Part shown: positions 52,627 through 61,760 of the stretch, piece after piece
How the letters are laid out: each line of letters opens with the position of its first letter
Position numbering within the stretch: the first letter of the stretch is position 1
Assembly: GCF_900091525.1 (NCBI RefSeq)
Contig: NZ_FMCU01000001.1
Coordinates: 558,001-622,000, forward strand
Origin: Micromonospora matsumotoense
GTDB taxonomy: Bacteria; Actinomycetota; Actinomycetes; Mycobacteriales; Micromonosporaceae
Reading direction: 5' to 3'
Length of the DNA stretch: 64,000 bases
Notes under the pieces: model-generated
Told to the model about the DNA's origin: nothing
The model's database searches: none
The model's input: the letters and a program-made list of their open reading frames with translations, nothing else
Position numbers and translations under genes: made by a program

Positions 52627-53778
52627 TCAGCTCGGGTCGAGGGCCTGGTAGGCCCGGCGCAGGCGTTCCAGCAGGCCGGGGCCGCCGATCGCCGGAGCAG
52701 GCGAGCCGAGCTGCCGCAGCAGCAGTTCCGGGCCGGTGACCAGGATGGGCGGGCGGTCCGGCAGCGGCACCGGCGACAGCCAGAACCGGTCCATCGCCTC
52801 GGCGAGTGGCGCGTCGGGCAGGTCGGCGAGCACCCGGGCCGCCCCCGCCACAGCGCTCGGCGGCCCGGGTGCCACCCCGTCCACCACGGACGGTACGGAC
52901 ACCGGCGGCCCATCGGGCGTACCGGCATCCTGCACACCATCCGACGAACCACCGACCGTTGCGCCCGGCGCGGAACCACCGGCCGGCGCGCTCTCCGACG
53001 CGGGACGCCGCGACTCGGCCCGGGTGGCGGGAGCCCGCACCCCGGCCGGGGAGAACGCCGCCGACCCCGGGGACCCGTCGGCGGGGTCGACAACGGCGGG
53101 CAGGGGCGACCCGACCGCCTCGGCGGGCAGGGACGACCCGACCGCCTCGGCGCGCAGGGCACGGAGCCGGCCCAGCAGGTCGTCGCGACTGCGACCCCGC
53201 CAGTGCAGCAACTGGAACGGGTCGGCGTCGAACGCCTCGGCGAGCAGGTAGAACGTCGCCGCGAGATGTTTGCACGGCACCGCGAAGTCGGGGCAGCCGC
53301 AGCGTTGGGTCAGCTCACCCACCGACCCGGGGAACAACGGCGCACCGGCCGCGGCGAACAGCTCCTCCAACTCCGCCGGCAGGTCACCGGCGAGCAGCCG
53401 GGCGCTGAAGAACGCCTGCCCGGCCAGCTCCCGCTCGACCCGGTCCCAGAGCGCGGCGGGAAAGGGCGGCAGGGCGATGACCACCGGGTACGGCCGGGGC
53501 CGGGAACCCTGCACGCTCGCCTCGACCCGCCCGGGTGACACGTCGAGCCGGAGCACCTGCCCCCGGCGGGCGTACGCCCGGCCCCGGGTGAGCCGGGTGC
53601 CGAGCGCGAACGACTCCAGCACCTCCAGGAAGCGCCGGGACCACCAGGAGACCCCGATCGCGCCCCGGGTGCTGCGCGCCCGCAACCCGCCGTCGACCCG
53701 TCGGGCCGGACCGAAGTCGGCGAACGGGCCGGTCGGCCCGGGGTCGTCGGTGCCCGCTCCGGCACGCTGGGGGGTCAT
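52627..53778 (-). CDS. SWIM zinc-finger protein
   Basis: A 383-residue protein with a SWIM motif, CGCPDFAVPCKH (CxCx6CxH), at about 166-177. Upstream, WWSRRFLEVLESFALGTRLTRGRAYARRGQVL is the usual lead of these proteins. A disordered Pro/Ser/Ala-rich middle (about 210-320) separates it from a helical tail. SWIM fingers bind DNA or protein partners. Its ATG overlaps the SNF2 gene stop by four bases, so both are made together and probably act in one complex on DNA. Confidence 0.88.
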   Translation of the reverse strand: MTPQRAGAGTDDPGPTGPFADFGPARRVDGGLRARSTRGAIGVSWWSRRFLEVLESFALGTRLTRGRAYARRGQVLRLDVSPGRVEASVQGSRPRPYPVVIALPPFPAALWDRVERELAGQAFFSARLLAGDLPAELEELFAAAGAPLFPGSVGELTQRCGCPDFAVPCKHLAATFYLLAEAFDADPFQLLHWRGRSRDDLLGRLRALRAEAVGSSLPAEAVGSPLPAVVDPADGSPGSAAFSPAGVRAPATRAESRRPASESAPAGGSAPGATVGGSSDGVQDAGTPDGPPVSVPSVVDGVAPGPPSAVAGAARVLADLPDAPLAEAMDRFWLSPVPLPDRPPILVTGPELLLRQLGSPAPAIGGPGLLERLRRAYQALDPS

Positions 53779-56700
53779 TCGACCACCGCCCCGGCGTCCA
53801 ACGCGAACAGCTCCCGCAGCTGCCCGGTGGACAGCTCGGTGACCCACTGTTCGCCGCTGCCCACCACCGACGCGGCCAGGCCCCGCTTGTCGGCGATCAT
53901 CGCGGCCACCTTCTCCTCGACGGTGCCGGCACAGACGAACTTGCGGACCTGCACCCGTCGCCGCTGGCCGATCCGGAACGCCCGGTCGGTGGCCTGGTCC
54001 TCCACCGCCGGGTTCCACCACCGGTCGACGTGCACGACGTGGTTGGCGGCGGTCAGGGTGAGCCCGGTCCCGCCGGCCTTGAGGGAGAGCACGAACAGGG
54101 CCGGGCCGTCCGGGGACTGGAACCGGGTGACCAGGTCGTCCCGGTCGGCCTTGCCGACCCCGCCGTGCAGGTAGAGCACCTCCCGGCCGAAGCGGGCCGA
54201 CAGGTGGCCGCGCAGCATCGCGCCGAACTCGGCGTACTGGGTGAACAGCAGGGCCTTCTCGCCGGCCGCGAGCACCTCGTCGACGATCTCCTCCAACCGT
54301 TGCAGCTTGCCCGAGCGGGCGGCCAGCGGCGAACCGTCGTGCAGCAGTTGGGCGGGGTGGTTGCAGACCTGTTTGAGCCGGGTCATGGTGGCCAGCACCA
54401 GGCCCCGCCGTTCCATCCCGTCACTGGACTCGATCCGGGCCAGCATCTCGTCGACGATCGCCCGGTAGAGCGAGGCCTGCTCGGCGGTGAGGTTGCACAC
54501 CACCTCCATCTCCAGCTTCTCCGGCAGGTCGGAGATGATCGAGGAGTCGGTCTTGAGTCGACGCAGCACGAACGGGCCGGTGACCCGGCGCAGCCGGGCC
54601 GCCGCGTCGGCGTCCCCGTGCCGTTCGATCGGCACCGCGTACGACTGCCGGAAACTACTGGCCGGCCCGAGCAGGCCGGGATTGGCGAACTGCATGATCG
54701 ACCAGAGGTCGGCCAGCCGGTTCTCCACCGGCGTGCCGGTGACGGCGATCCGGTGCCGGGCGGGCAGCGACCGGACCGCCTCGGCCTGCCGGGTGGCCGC
54801 GTTCTTGATCGCCTGGGCCTCGTCGACCACCACCCGGTGCCAGCCCACCGACGCCAGCGCCACCGCGTCCCGGGCGGCCACCGAGTAGGTGGTGAGCACC
54901 AGGTCGGCGGCGTGCACCGCCGCCTCGAACTCCGCACCCCGGGCCCGGTCCGCGCCGTGGTGCACGTGTACGCGCAGCCCGGGGGTGAACCGGGCCGCCT
55001 CCCGCTGCCAGTTGCCGACCAGCGACATCGGACAGACCAGCAGGGTCGGCCCGGCGTCCGGGCGGTCCCCGGCGAGCAGGGCGAGCAGTTGCACGGTCTT
55101 GCCCAGCCCCATGTCGTCGGCGAGCACCCCGCCGAGCCCCAGCGACTGGAGGAAGGCCAGCCAGGCCAACCCGCGCCGCTGGTACGGCCGCAGGGTGCCC
55201 TTGAAGGCCGGCGGCGGGTCCAGCGGGACGAGCCGCCGCTCGGCCTGCCCGGCCAGCAGGTCACCGAGCGGCCCGTCGGCGGTCACCGCCAACACCGGCA
55301 GCGCGTCGGGGTTGTCCGCCCCGGCCAACCCCATCTTGAGCAGGTCGGCCACGGTCAGCTCACCGGGGGACCGCAGCAGCCGCAGTCCGGCGGCCAGCCG
55401 CTTCGGGTCCAACTCCACCCACCGGCCGCGCAGCCGCACCAGCGGGGTCTTCAACGCGGCCAGGGCGGCCAGCTCGTCGGCGTCCACCGCCTCGTCACCG
55501 AGCGCCACCTCCCAGCGGTAGTCGACCAGCGCGTCCAGCCCCAGCCCACCGGAGGTGGCGGCGACGGTGCCCGGGGCGGTCCTGCTGCTGGCCCGCAACC
55601 GGGTGCCGAGCCGCGCCGACGGCCGCCGCCACCACGACGGCAGCAGCACCCCGAAGCCGGCGGCGTGCAGCACCGGTGCGCCGTCACGCAGGAACCGGTG
55701 GGCTCCCTCGACGTCCAGCTCCAGCTGCTCCGGGGCGGGGGTACGCAGCGCCTCGTCCAGCTCCGGCCAGAGCCGCCCGGCCCGGCCCAGCTCGGCCAGC
55801 AGGGTCTCCTGCGGGTCGTGCCACCGGCCGGCCAGCGCCGGCAACCGCTCCGGCGTCCGCCAGATGTCACCGGCGCCGACGTGCAGGCCCGGCTCGTCGG
55901 CGGCCTGCAGGCCGAACTCGATGCGCCACCGTCCGCCCTGTCCGATCACGGTCGACGGGTCGGCCGGCACCACGGTCAGGGTGTCGACGATCTCGTCGTC
56001 GGCCGGCTCGACCAGTCGGAAACTGGCCCGCACCGGGCCGCCCACGGCGTCGCGCTGCCAGGCGTCCAGCTCCGCGTGGAGGGTGGCCAGTGCGGCGGGT
56101 TCGGCGGTGAACCGCCGCTGCGGGCCGGTCAGCGCCGCCAGCCAACCGGCCGTCACGCCGTCACGCCGACCGCCCCGGACCAGGTCGGTGTCGGCCAGCA
56201 CCCGGCGGGCGGCGGCATCGGTGAGCAGGTCCAGCACCTCGGCGACCAGCCCACCGACCCCGTCGGGACCGGACCCGGCACCGGCGTCGGTGGCACCAGC
56301 ACCGGGCGGTACCTCGTCGGGGCCGGTTCGCCGCCCGACCGGCCGGCCCTCGGCGGGACGGGAACGGGAGGTGGCGGCCGGGATGTCGACGGCGGCCCGG
56401 ACGGCCGGGGGCAGGGCGAGGGCCAGCGACCGGGCCCAGGTGGCGTCCGCGCCGGTGAGCAGGGGTCGCCACACCGCCCAGCCGACCGCCGACCCGGCGG
56501 ACCGCACCGAACGGCCGCCCGCCCGTCGACCCGCCGCCCCCCGGGCCACGTGCCCCGGGGGGCGGTCGGCCACGCCGGGCAGCAACCGGCCCCGGGACAC
56601 CAGGTCGGCCGCGAAGCCGGCCAGCTCCGCGAGGTGACGCAGGCCGGCCCCGACCACGGCGTCGAGCCCGTCGAGGGTACGCAGCAGGTCGAACGCGTCG

Positions 56701-57017
56701 TCCGGGGCGTACCGGAGGGCGGGGGTGCGCCAACCGGCGAGGGTGACCGGGCCGCGGACCGGTTCCGCGACGGTGGCCGGGACCAGCTCCGGGGAGTGCA
56801 GCGGCGCACCGGCCCGGGTGGGGAGGGTGAGCAGCACGGTGCCGGCCGGGTGGTCGCCGAGCAGCGCGGACAGCGCGGCCGGCTCGGCGGCGAAGGGGTG
56901 CGGGCGCTCCCGGGGGGCCCGACCGGGCCGTCGGGGCACCTGCGTCGGCCGGGTGGAATCCTCCGCCCAGACCGCCAGCCCGGTCCCGACCAGCCACGCC
57001 CCGTGGACGACCAGCAC
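53775..57017 (-). CDS. SNF2/Rad54-family DNA-dependent ATPase
   Basis: A 1080-residue protein. The N-terminal 560 residues are a bacterial SNF2-associated region. The helicase core begins LRPYQRRGLAWLAFLQSLGLGGVLADDMGLGKT (Walker A near 636). It has DEAQAIKNAATRQAEAVR (DEAQ box near 731) and TGTPVENRLADLWSIMQFANP, then VFVLSLKAGGTGLTLTAANHVVHVDRWWNP and QATDRAFRIGQRRRVQV of the second lobe. It translocates on double-stranded DNA to remodel bound proteins. GTG 57017 has a G-rich ribosome site. It is coupled to the SWIM gene, a combination seen in many actinomycetes; the biological role is unsettled. Confidence 0.92.
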   Translation of the reverse strand: MLVVHGAWLVGTGLAVWAEDSTRPTQVPRRPGRAPRERPHPFAAEPAALSALLGDHPAGTVLLTLPTRAGAPLHSPELVPATVAEPVRGPVTLAGWRTPALRYAPDDAFDLLRTLDGLDAVVGAGLRHLAELAGFAADLVSRGRLLPGVADRPPGHVARGAAGRRAGGRSVRSAGSAVGWAVWRPLLTGADATWARSLALALPPAVRAAVDIPAATSRSRPAEGRPVGRRTGPDEVPPGAGATDAGAGSGPDGVGGLVAEVLDLLTDAAARRVLADTDLVRGGRRDGVTAGWLAALTGPQRRFTAEPAALATLHAELDAWQRDAVGGPVRASFRLVEPADDEIVDTLTVVPADPSTVIGQGGRWRIEFGLQAADEPGLHVGAGDIWRTPERLPALAGRWHDPQETLLAELGRAGRLWPELDEALRTPAPEQLELDVEGAHRFLRDGAPVLHAAGFGVLLPSWWRRPSARLGTRLRASSRTAPGTVAATSGGLGLDALVDYRWEVALGDEAVDADELAALAALKTPLVRLRGRWVELDPKRLAAGLRLLRSPGELTVADLLKMGLAGADNPDALPVLAVTADGPLGDLLAGQAERRLVPLDPPPAFKGTLRPYQRRGLAWLAFLQSLGLGGVLADDMGLGKTVQLLALLAGDRPDAGPTLLVCPMSLVGNWQREAARFTPGLRVHVHHGADRARGAEFEAAVHAADLVLTTYSVAARDAVALASVGWHRVVVDEAQAIKNAATRQAEAVRSLPARHRIAVTGTPVENRLADLWSIMQFANPGLLGPASSFRQSYAVPIERHGDADAAARLRRVTGPFVLRRLKTDSSIISDLPEKLEMEVVCNLTAEQASLYRAIVDEMLARIESSDGMERRGLVLATMTRLKQVCNHPAQLLHDGSPLAARSGKLQRLEEIVDEVLAAGEKALLFTQYAEFGAMLRGHLSARFGREVLYLHGGVGKADRDDLVTRFQSPDGPALFVLSLKAGGTGLTLTAANHVVHVDRWWNPAVEDQATDRAFRIGQRRRVQVRKFVCAGTVEEKVAAMIADKRGLAASVVGSGEQWVTELSTGQLRELFALDAGAVVE

Positions 57018-57179
57018 AGCTTCCCCCTCGTCGACGCCCGGGGGTCAGGATAGGCGGCGGTAACCGGTTACCGTCGGCGCCATGGCCGCCCGCCCCGACT
57101 GACGTCGCCCGCACTGATGGGACAGGCGGGGTGGCCCTGCCGCCTCCGGCCCGACGACCGCGACGGCCCCGGGTGCGGG

Positions 57180-57701
57180 TCAGAGCTGGCCGGTGCTGCC
57201 GTCGGTCAGCTCACGGAGGATGTCGGCGTGCCCGGCGTGCCGGGCGGTCTCCTCGATCATGTGCACCATGATCCAGCGCAGCGACACCTCGCCGAGCTGC
57301 GGTTGCGGGACGACATGGTCCAGCGGGAACCGGGCGGCCAACTCCCGGGAGCGGTCACAGGCCCGCTCATAGGCATCGGCGAGCGAGTCGAGGGTCTCCC
57401 CCTCGGCCAGCGCGAAGCTGGCCGCTGCGTCCTCTTCGGAGGTGGGGAAGACGTCGCCGGGGGCCGGGTCGAGCAGGTAGGGGAACCAGTTCCGCTCGAC
57501 CAGGGTGAGGTGCCGCAGGATGCCGGCCAGGGTGGTCGCCGACGGCACCAGCCGGCGGGTCGCCTCGGCGTCGGTCAGGCCGCGAGCCTTGCGCAGCACG
57601 ATCGCCCGGTGGAAATCGAGGAACGCACCGAGCACGGCCCGCTCGTCACCGGTGCGGGCCAGCACCGGTCCGAGGGTCATGTCGATCTGAATCTCCGCCA
57701 T
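57180..57701 (-). CDS. DinB/DUF664 family protein
   Basis: A 173-residue four-helix DinB-type protein. ERAVLGAFLDFHRAIVLRKARGLTDAEATRR, LAGILRHLTLVERNWFPYLL, and LRWIMVHMIEETARHAGHADILRELTDG provide the conserved histidine trio used to bind a metal. Members include bacillithiol- and mycothiol-dependent transferases. In a mycothiol-making actinomycete a thiol transferase role is plausible but not shown. ATG 57701 is the start that fits the helix. Confidence 0.88.
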   Translation of the reverse strand: MAEIQIDMTLGPVLARTGDERAVLGAFLDFHRAIVLRKARGLTDAEATRRLVPSATTLAGILRHLTLVERNWFPYLLDPAPGDVFPTSEEDAAASFALAEGETLDSLADAYERACDRSRELAARFPLDHVVPQPQLGEVSLRWIMVHMIEETARHAGHADILRELTDGSTGQL

Positions 57702-57771
57702 CACCGGACGATAGCCGCACGCGAGCGGTCCCGCTGTCCCGGCAAACCCTGCGGTCCGGCGGCCGGCTTGG

Positions 57772-57783
57772 CAGGATGGGCGC
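57772..57783 (+). promoter_or_regulatory. -10 element for leaderless small CDS
   Basis: CAGGAT at 57772-57777 ends six bases before ATG 57784. No ribosome site is present. Confidence 0.4.
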
Positions 57784-57981
57784 ATGGCATCGACGGTACG
57801 GATTCCCCTGGCGGACGGCCCGGCTGACGGCGAGGCGGTCGACGTCGAGCTGGACGGCAACGACCGTCCCCCGCTGACCCATCACCACCTCGGCCCGCAA
57901 GGGCTGGTCGACGCCCAGATCTACGAGTTGGAGTCGGCCGGCGACCAGTGGCGCTACCGCTGGCGCGGCCCGGCGCTCTGA
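57784..57981 (+). CDS. small conserved protein, unknown function
   Basis: A 65-residue protein, MASTVRIPLADGPADGEAVD then a beta-rich acidic body ending QIYELESAGDQWRYRWRGPAL. The sequence is compact and unlike shadow frames. I know of no function. It runs divergently from the DinB gene and convergently to the pyruvyltransferase gene. Confidence 0.6.
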   Translation: MASTVRIPLADGPADGEAVDVELDGNDRPPLTHHHLGPQGLVDAQIYELESAGDQWRYRWRGPAL

Positions 57982-58009
57982 TCCCGCCGACCGCCGAGAC
58001 GGCGGCCAC

Positions 58010-58049
58010 GCCCCGGTCGCCGGTCGGCTTGCGGCCGGACGGCCGGGGC
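58010..58049. terminator. imperfect hairpin between convergent genes
   Basis: GCCCCGG-rich arm 58010-58028 pairs with 58031-58049 over at least ten bases with one G-T pair and some mismatches. It could end both the small gene and the pyruvyltransferase gene. Confidence 0.4.
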
Positions 58050-58098
58050 GGTGACGGTCACCGGCGACCCGTCGTGGGCCGGCGCGGCACCCGCCTGG

Positions 58099-59247
58099 TC
58101 AGGCGGCCATCCGGGCCAGGGTGCGCGAGCGCAGACCGTCCAGCACCGCCCGGGTGACCTGGGAGGTGCCCCGGGCCTGGTCGCACACCTCGGCGACCCG
58201 GCGGGCGGTGGCCTCCCGGCGGGAGTCCCGCTCGTCCCAGAGCCGGTCGACCTCCGCCAGCAACGGACCCTCCACCTCGCGTTCCACGCCGCGCAGCGCC
58301 GGCACCCCGAGCCGCTGGGCCAGGTCGAAGACCTTGCCCGCGTACGGCAGGGGCAGGAACGGGGTGCCGACCATCGCCGCGAAGATCAGGAAGTGCAGCC
58401 GCATGCCGACCGCCAGGTCGAAGTGCTTCATCAGGCCGAGCACCTGCCGGGGCGAGTAGTCGCCGTGCAGGATCCGCCCCCGGTCCGCGGCGATCATGTG
58501 GGACAGCACCCCGTGCGAGTGCCGGATGTCGTCGCGTTCCATCGGGACGAACAGCACGTGCGCGTCGATCCGCTGCACCAGGAAGTCGCCGATCTGGGCG
58601 AGCAACCGGTGGTACCCGTCGACGTCGAGCCGTTCCGCGGCCCGCCCCGGCTCCCGGACGCTCAGCCCGACCAGGCGCTTGCCGGCGGGCACCCCCTCCT
58701 CGCGCAGCAGCCGGGCGGGGAAGTCCTCCGGCTCCAGCAGGAACGCCGGATCTGCGGTGACCGTGATCGGGTTGAGCAGCCCGGCCTCCTCCAGCACCAT
58801 CCGGGACTCCTGGTCCCGCACGGTCACCTCGGTCGCCCCGGCCAGCGTCTCCCGGACCATGCCGGTGTCCACCCCGTCGGTGAGCGGCCCGACCCCCACC
58901 GCGTACGTCAGCAGGGGCAGCCCGCGTTCCTGGGCGACCCGGACGACCCGCAGGTAGCGGCGGGCCTCCTTGTCGTACAGGATGCCGCCACCGCCGAGGA
59001 TGAGCAGGTCGAGTTGGGCCAGCACCTCGGCCGAGTCGACCCGGCTGACGCCCTCCCAGGGCACCGCCTCGACATCGGGGTGGGCCAGCGCGGTATGCGC
59101 CGGATTGCGGGAGAACACGATGATCCGGGCGTTCGGCTCCTGCTCGCGCAGATCGGCCAGCAGCCCGGTGAGGATCGCCTCGTCTCCCAGGTTCCGACCG
59201 CCGTACGAGCCGAGCACACCGATGGTCAAGCCGGTGGGACCCCTCAT
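58099..59247 (-). CDS. polysaccharide pyruvyl transferase (CsaB-like)
   Basis: A 382-residue two-Rossmann enzyme. The N-terminal GVLGSYGGRNLGDEAILTGLLADLRE, LDLLILGGGGILYDKEARRYL, and the C-terminal MKHFDLAVGMRLHFLIFAAMVGTPFLPLPYAGKV match polysaccharide pyruvyl transferases. The family attaches pyruvate ketals from phosphoenolpyruvate to sugars of cell-wall or exported polysaccharide. No other wall polysaccharide gene is nearby. ATG 59247 has GGGGAGGAG upstream. Confidence 0.88.
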   Translation of the reverse strand: MRGPTGLTIGVLGSYGGRNLGDEAILTGLLADLREQEPNARIIVFSRNPAHTALAHPDVEAVPWEGVSRVDSAEVLAQLDLLILGGGGILYDKEARRYLRVVRVAQERGLPLLTYAVGVGPLTDGVDTGMVRETLAGATEVTVRDQESRMVLEEAGLLNPITVTADPAFLLEPEDFPARLLREEGVPAGKRLVGLSVREPGRAAERLDVDGYHRLLAQIGDFLVQRIDAHVLFVPMERDDIRHSHGVLSHMIAADRGRILHGDYSPRQVLGLMKHFDLAVGMRLHFLIFAAMVGTPFLPLPYAGKVFDLAQRLGVPALRGVEREVEGPLLAEVDRLWDERDSRREATARRVAEVCDQARGTSQVTRAVLDGLRSRTLARMAA

Positions 59248-59556
59248 CCGTCACTCCTCCCCAGAACCGTCCCGCCCGCATTCCCCCTCCCACCCCAGCC
59301 ATGCCCCTCCCCGTTCTCCCATCCCGCTGCCTCCGCCCCCCGCGGACGGGGACATCGACGGGAATGTAGGGGTGATCAAGAGGTTTGCGTCGGATCGGGC
59401 CGCGCTCTTGACGTAAGGCTCTTGATCACCGGCCCGCGACGGGGCACTCCACCGCGCCCGCTCGGAGGCGGGAGTGGGAGGCAGTGCGGGGTCGCGCCTG
59501 GGGTGGGTGGGGTAATCGGGTTGCCTGGGGTCGGGGGTGCTGGCCAGGGTGGGGGA
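59248..59556. other. 309-base divergent spacer with palindrome copy 5
   Basis: A C-rich stretch (59260-59340) leads to palindrome copy 5, then a G-rich stretch (59430-59556). No gene is supported, and both promoters must lie here, but no clear boxes were seen. Confidence 0.5.
59372..59429. repeat. 58-60-bp palindrome family, copy 5
   Basis: Left arm GTGATCAAGAGGTTTGCGTC. Right arm, on the other strand, GTGATCAAGAGCCTTACGTC plus AA. It is the only copy between divergent genes, which argues against a simple terminator role. Confidence 0.88.
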
Positions 59557-60516
59557 ATGACGGGTGTGAGCGCGGGGGGCGGCAGAATAGGATGGAACGA
59601 GTTGCCTGGGCACGTGCGGCAGGCGGTGGAGCGGATCGCCGGTGACCGGGTGGTCGAGGCGGTCTCCCAGCCCGGCGGGTACTCCCCCGGCACCGCCGAC
59701 CGGGTCCGTACGGCCGACGGCCGGCGGGCGTTCGTCAAGGCGGTCAGTCCGGCGCAGAACCCGGACAGCCCCCGGTTGCACCGCGCCGAGGCCCGGCACA
59801 CCGCCGCCCTGCCCCTGTCCGCGCCGACACCCCGACTGCTCGGCTGCCACGACGACGGCGAGTGGGTGGCGCTCGTGCTCACCGACGTCGACGGCCGGCA
59901 CCCGCACACGCCCTGGCGGGACACCGACCTCGACCCGGTGCTGCGTACGCTGGAAGCCCTGGCCGACACGCTCACGCCGAACCCGGTGCCGGGTACGCCG
60001 ACCGCCGCCGCGCGGCTGGCCCACGACTTCGCCGGCTGGCAGCGGATCGCCGCCGACCCACCGCCCCGGCTCGACCCGTGGGTCGCCGCGCACCTGGCCC
60101 AGTTGTGCGCGGCAGCCGACCGGGGACTGGCCTGCCTGACCGGCGACACCCTGTGCCACCTCGACGTCCGGGCTGACAACCTGCTGATCGGCCCGGACGG
60201 GGCGGTCACCGTGGTGGACTGGCCGTGGGCATGCCGGGGCCCCGCCTGGTTGGACACCGCAATGCTGCTGGTCAACGTCCGGTTGCACGGCGGGCACGAC
60301 ACCGAGGCGCTGCTGCACCGATTGCCGCTCACCGCCGGCGTCGACCCCGCCGCCCTGACCGGCGTCTACGCGGGACTGGCCGGCTTCTTCGCCGACAGCG
60401 CCCGCCGCCCACCACCCCCCGGCATCCCCACCGTCCGCCCGTTCCAACAGGCCCAGGCCGACGCCCTCCTCCCCTGGCTCCGCCACCGCCTCACCCACCC
60501 GCAGACAGCCCGGTGA
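59557..60516 (+). CDS. phosphotransferase of the aminoglycoside/choline kinase family
   Basis: A 319-residue kinase-like protein. TADGRRAFVKAVSP carries the ATP-binding lysine. TLCHLDVRADNLLIG (Asp203, Asn208) is the catalytic loop and VTVVDWPWACRGPAWLD the metal-binding Asp. The family phosphorylates aminoglycosides, homoserine, choline or other small alcohols; the target cannot be told. ATG 59557 follows GGGTGGGGGA. Its TGA stop (60514-60516) lies inside palindrome copy 6, so that element supplies the end of the gene. Confidence 0.85.
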   Translation: MTGVSAGGGRIGWNELPGHVRQAVERIAGDRVVEAVSQPGGYSPGTADRVRTADGRRAFVKAVSPAQNPDSPRLHRAEARHTAALPLSAPTPRLLGCHDDGEWVALVLTDVDGRHPHTPWRDTDLDPVLRTLEALADTLTPNPVPGTPTAAARLAHDFAGWQRIAADPPPRLDPWVAAHLAQLCAAADRGLACLTGDTLCHLDVRADNLLIGPDGAVTVVDWPWACRGPAWLDTAMLLVNVRLHGGHDTEALLHRLPLTAGVDPAALTGVYAGLAGFFADSARRPPPPGIPTVRPFQQAQADALLPWLRHRLTHPQTAR

Positions 60517-60570
60517 TCAAGAGGTTTGCGTCATCGCGGCGCGGTTTCGTGACGCGAACCTCTTGATCAC
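60513..60570. repeat. 58-60-bp palindrome family, copy 6
   Basis: Left arm GTGATCAAGAGGTTTGCGTC plus A. Right arm, on the other strand, GTGATCAAGAGGTTCGCGTC plus A, the most symmetrical copy. It overlaps the stop codon of the phosphotransferase gene and lies 38 bases from the stop of the convergent hydrolase gene, with a G-rich stretch in between. Confidence 0.9.
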
Positions 60571-60607
60571 CGCCGCGGGGCGGGGTGGGGGCGGGGCGGG
60601 CGGGGGG

Positions 60608-61402
60608 TCAGCGGAGTTGGTGGGTGAGGAAGGGGAGGGCCAGGCGGGGTAGCAGGGGGGTGGTGGGGATTTCCTGGTGGGTGAGGCCGGGGAGGATGGC
60701 CAGGCGGGAAAGGGGGCGGAGGCGGGCGGTGCCGGCCGCGCCCGGGGGGCGGTGGCCGCCGCCGAGCAGCCCGTAGAACTCGGCCATGTGGCTGACCGGG
60801 ATCGAGTCGGCGTCGGCGAAGACCAGCAGGGTCGGTACGGCGAGGGCGGCCACCTCCGGCGACCAGTCGTACTCGCGGCGCAGCAGGGCACCGGACTTGG
60901 CCCACAGCTGCGGCCAGTCCTGCGGTCGGGGGGCGATCCGTTCATAGAGCTGGTACGTGGGCGTGCCGCGCATCTGCTCGCCGGCCTGCTCGTCCTGGCC
61001 GGCCAGCGCGGCCAGCACCTCGGGATACCAGCCCTGCCGCCGGCACGGGGTGGAGACCAGCACCAGCCGGCGCACCAGTTCCGGATGCTGGATCGCGGTC
61101 CGCAGCGCCACCCCGCCGCCGAGGGAGTAGCCCAGCACCTCCGCCCCGGGCAGGTCGAGATGGCGCAGCAGCGCGGCGACGTCGTCGGCCATCGACTCGT
61201 ACCGCAGCGGTCGGTCCACGTCGGCGGTCCGGCCGTGACCCTGGAGGTCCACCGCGATCACCCGGCGACGTCGCGCCAGGGCCGGCAGGATCGGCGCGAA
61301 CGTCTCCACCGCGCCGTAGCCGCCGTGCAACAGCACCAACGGCCGCCCCTCGCCGTGCTCCTCGTACCAGAGCCGCAGCCCGTTGACGTCCGCGTAGCTC
61401 AC
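60608..61402 (-). CDS. alpha/beta-fold hydrolase
   Basis: A 264-residue hydrolase. LVLLHGGYGAVETF holds the oxyanion hole, Ser93 lies in VLGYSLGGGVAL, and the acid and histidine appear in LLVFADADSIPVSHM and LPGLTHQEIP. Substrate unknown. GTG 61402. The last 35 residues are Leu/Pro-rich and their codons are C-rich on the coding strand. Transcription runs toward palindrome copy 6. Confidence 0.88.
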   Translation of the reverse strand: MSYADVNGLRLWYEEHGEGRPLVLLHGGYGAVETFAPILPALARRRRVIAVDLQGHGRTADVDRPLRYESMADDVAALLRHLDLPGAEVLGYSLGGGVALRTAIQHPELVRRLVLVSTPCRRQGWYPEVLAALAGQDEQAGEQMRGTPTYQLYERIAPRPQDWPQLWAKSGALLRREYDWSPEVAALAVPTLLVFADADSIPVSHMAEFYGLLGGGHRPPGAAGTARLRPLSRLAILPGLTHQEIPTTPLLPRLALPFLTHQLR

Positions 61403-61548
61403 CGGTGTCTCCTTCGACCTGCGCCGGTCTTCGGGGCCGGAGCGGACGCCCGGACGGTGGTCCCTCAGACCTACGGCAGGGTGGGAACGGACTGCGGGAC
61501 GCTGCCGTCAGCGGACGGAACGGGGATCGCTGCGGTGCTGGTGAAGGG

Positions 61549-61623
61549 TGGTGGGCGCGGCAGGTTTCGAACCTGCGACCCCCCGCTTGTAAGGCGGGTG
61601 CTCTCCCACTGAGCTACGCGCCC
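61549..61623 (-). tRNA. tRNA-Val (anticodon UAC)
   Basis: On the minus strand GGGCGCG pairs with CGCGCCC to form the acceptor stem. TAGCTCAGTGGGAGAGCA is the D arm, CCCGC-CTTACAA-GCGGG the anticodon arm with TAC at positions 34-36, and GCAGGTTCGAAACCTGC the T arm. A CCA end is encoded. It reads GUA valine codons, rare in such GC-rich genomes. Confidence 0.95.
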
Positions 61624-61760
61624 GGAACGCCCGTACGAGCGGGCCGGAGGCTGGCAAGCTTACCTGCCGACTGCCGGCCCGTCGCAACGGTGTGCCCGGT
61701 CGAACGGTGCGCCCGCCGCACCGGCGGACCCGGTGCGGCGGCGCGCGGTCGGCGCGAAGG

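Noticed and set aside
54030..57053. 1007-codon plus-strand open frame antisense to the SNF2 gene
   Set aside because: Composition is Gly/Gln/Arg/Pro noise and the SNF2 frame carries all helicase motifs.
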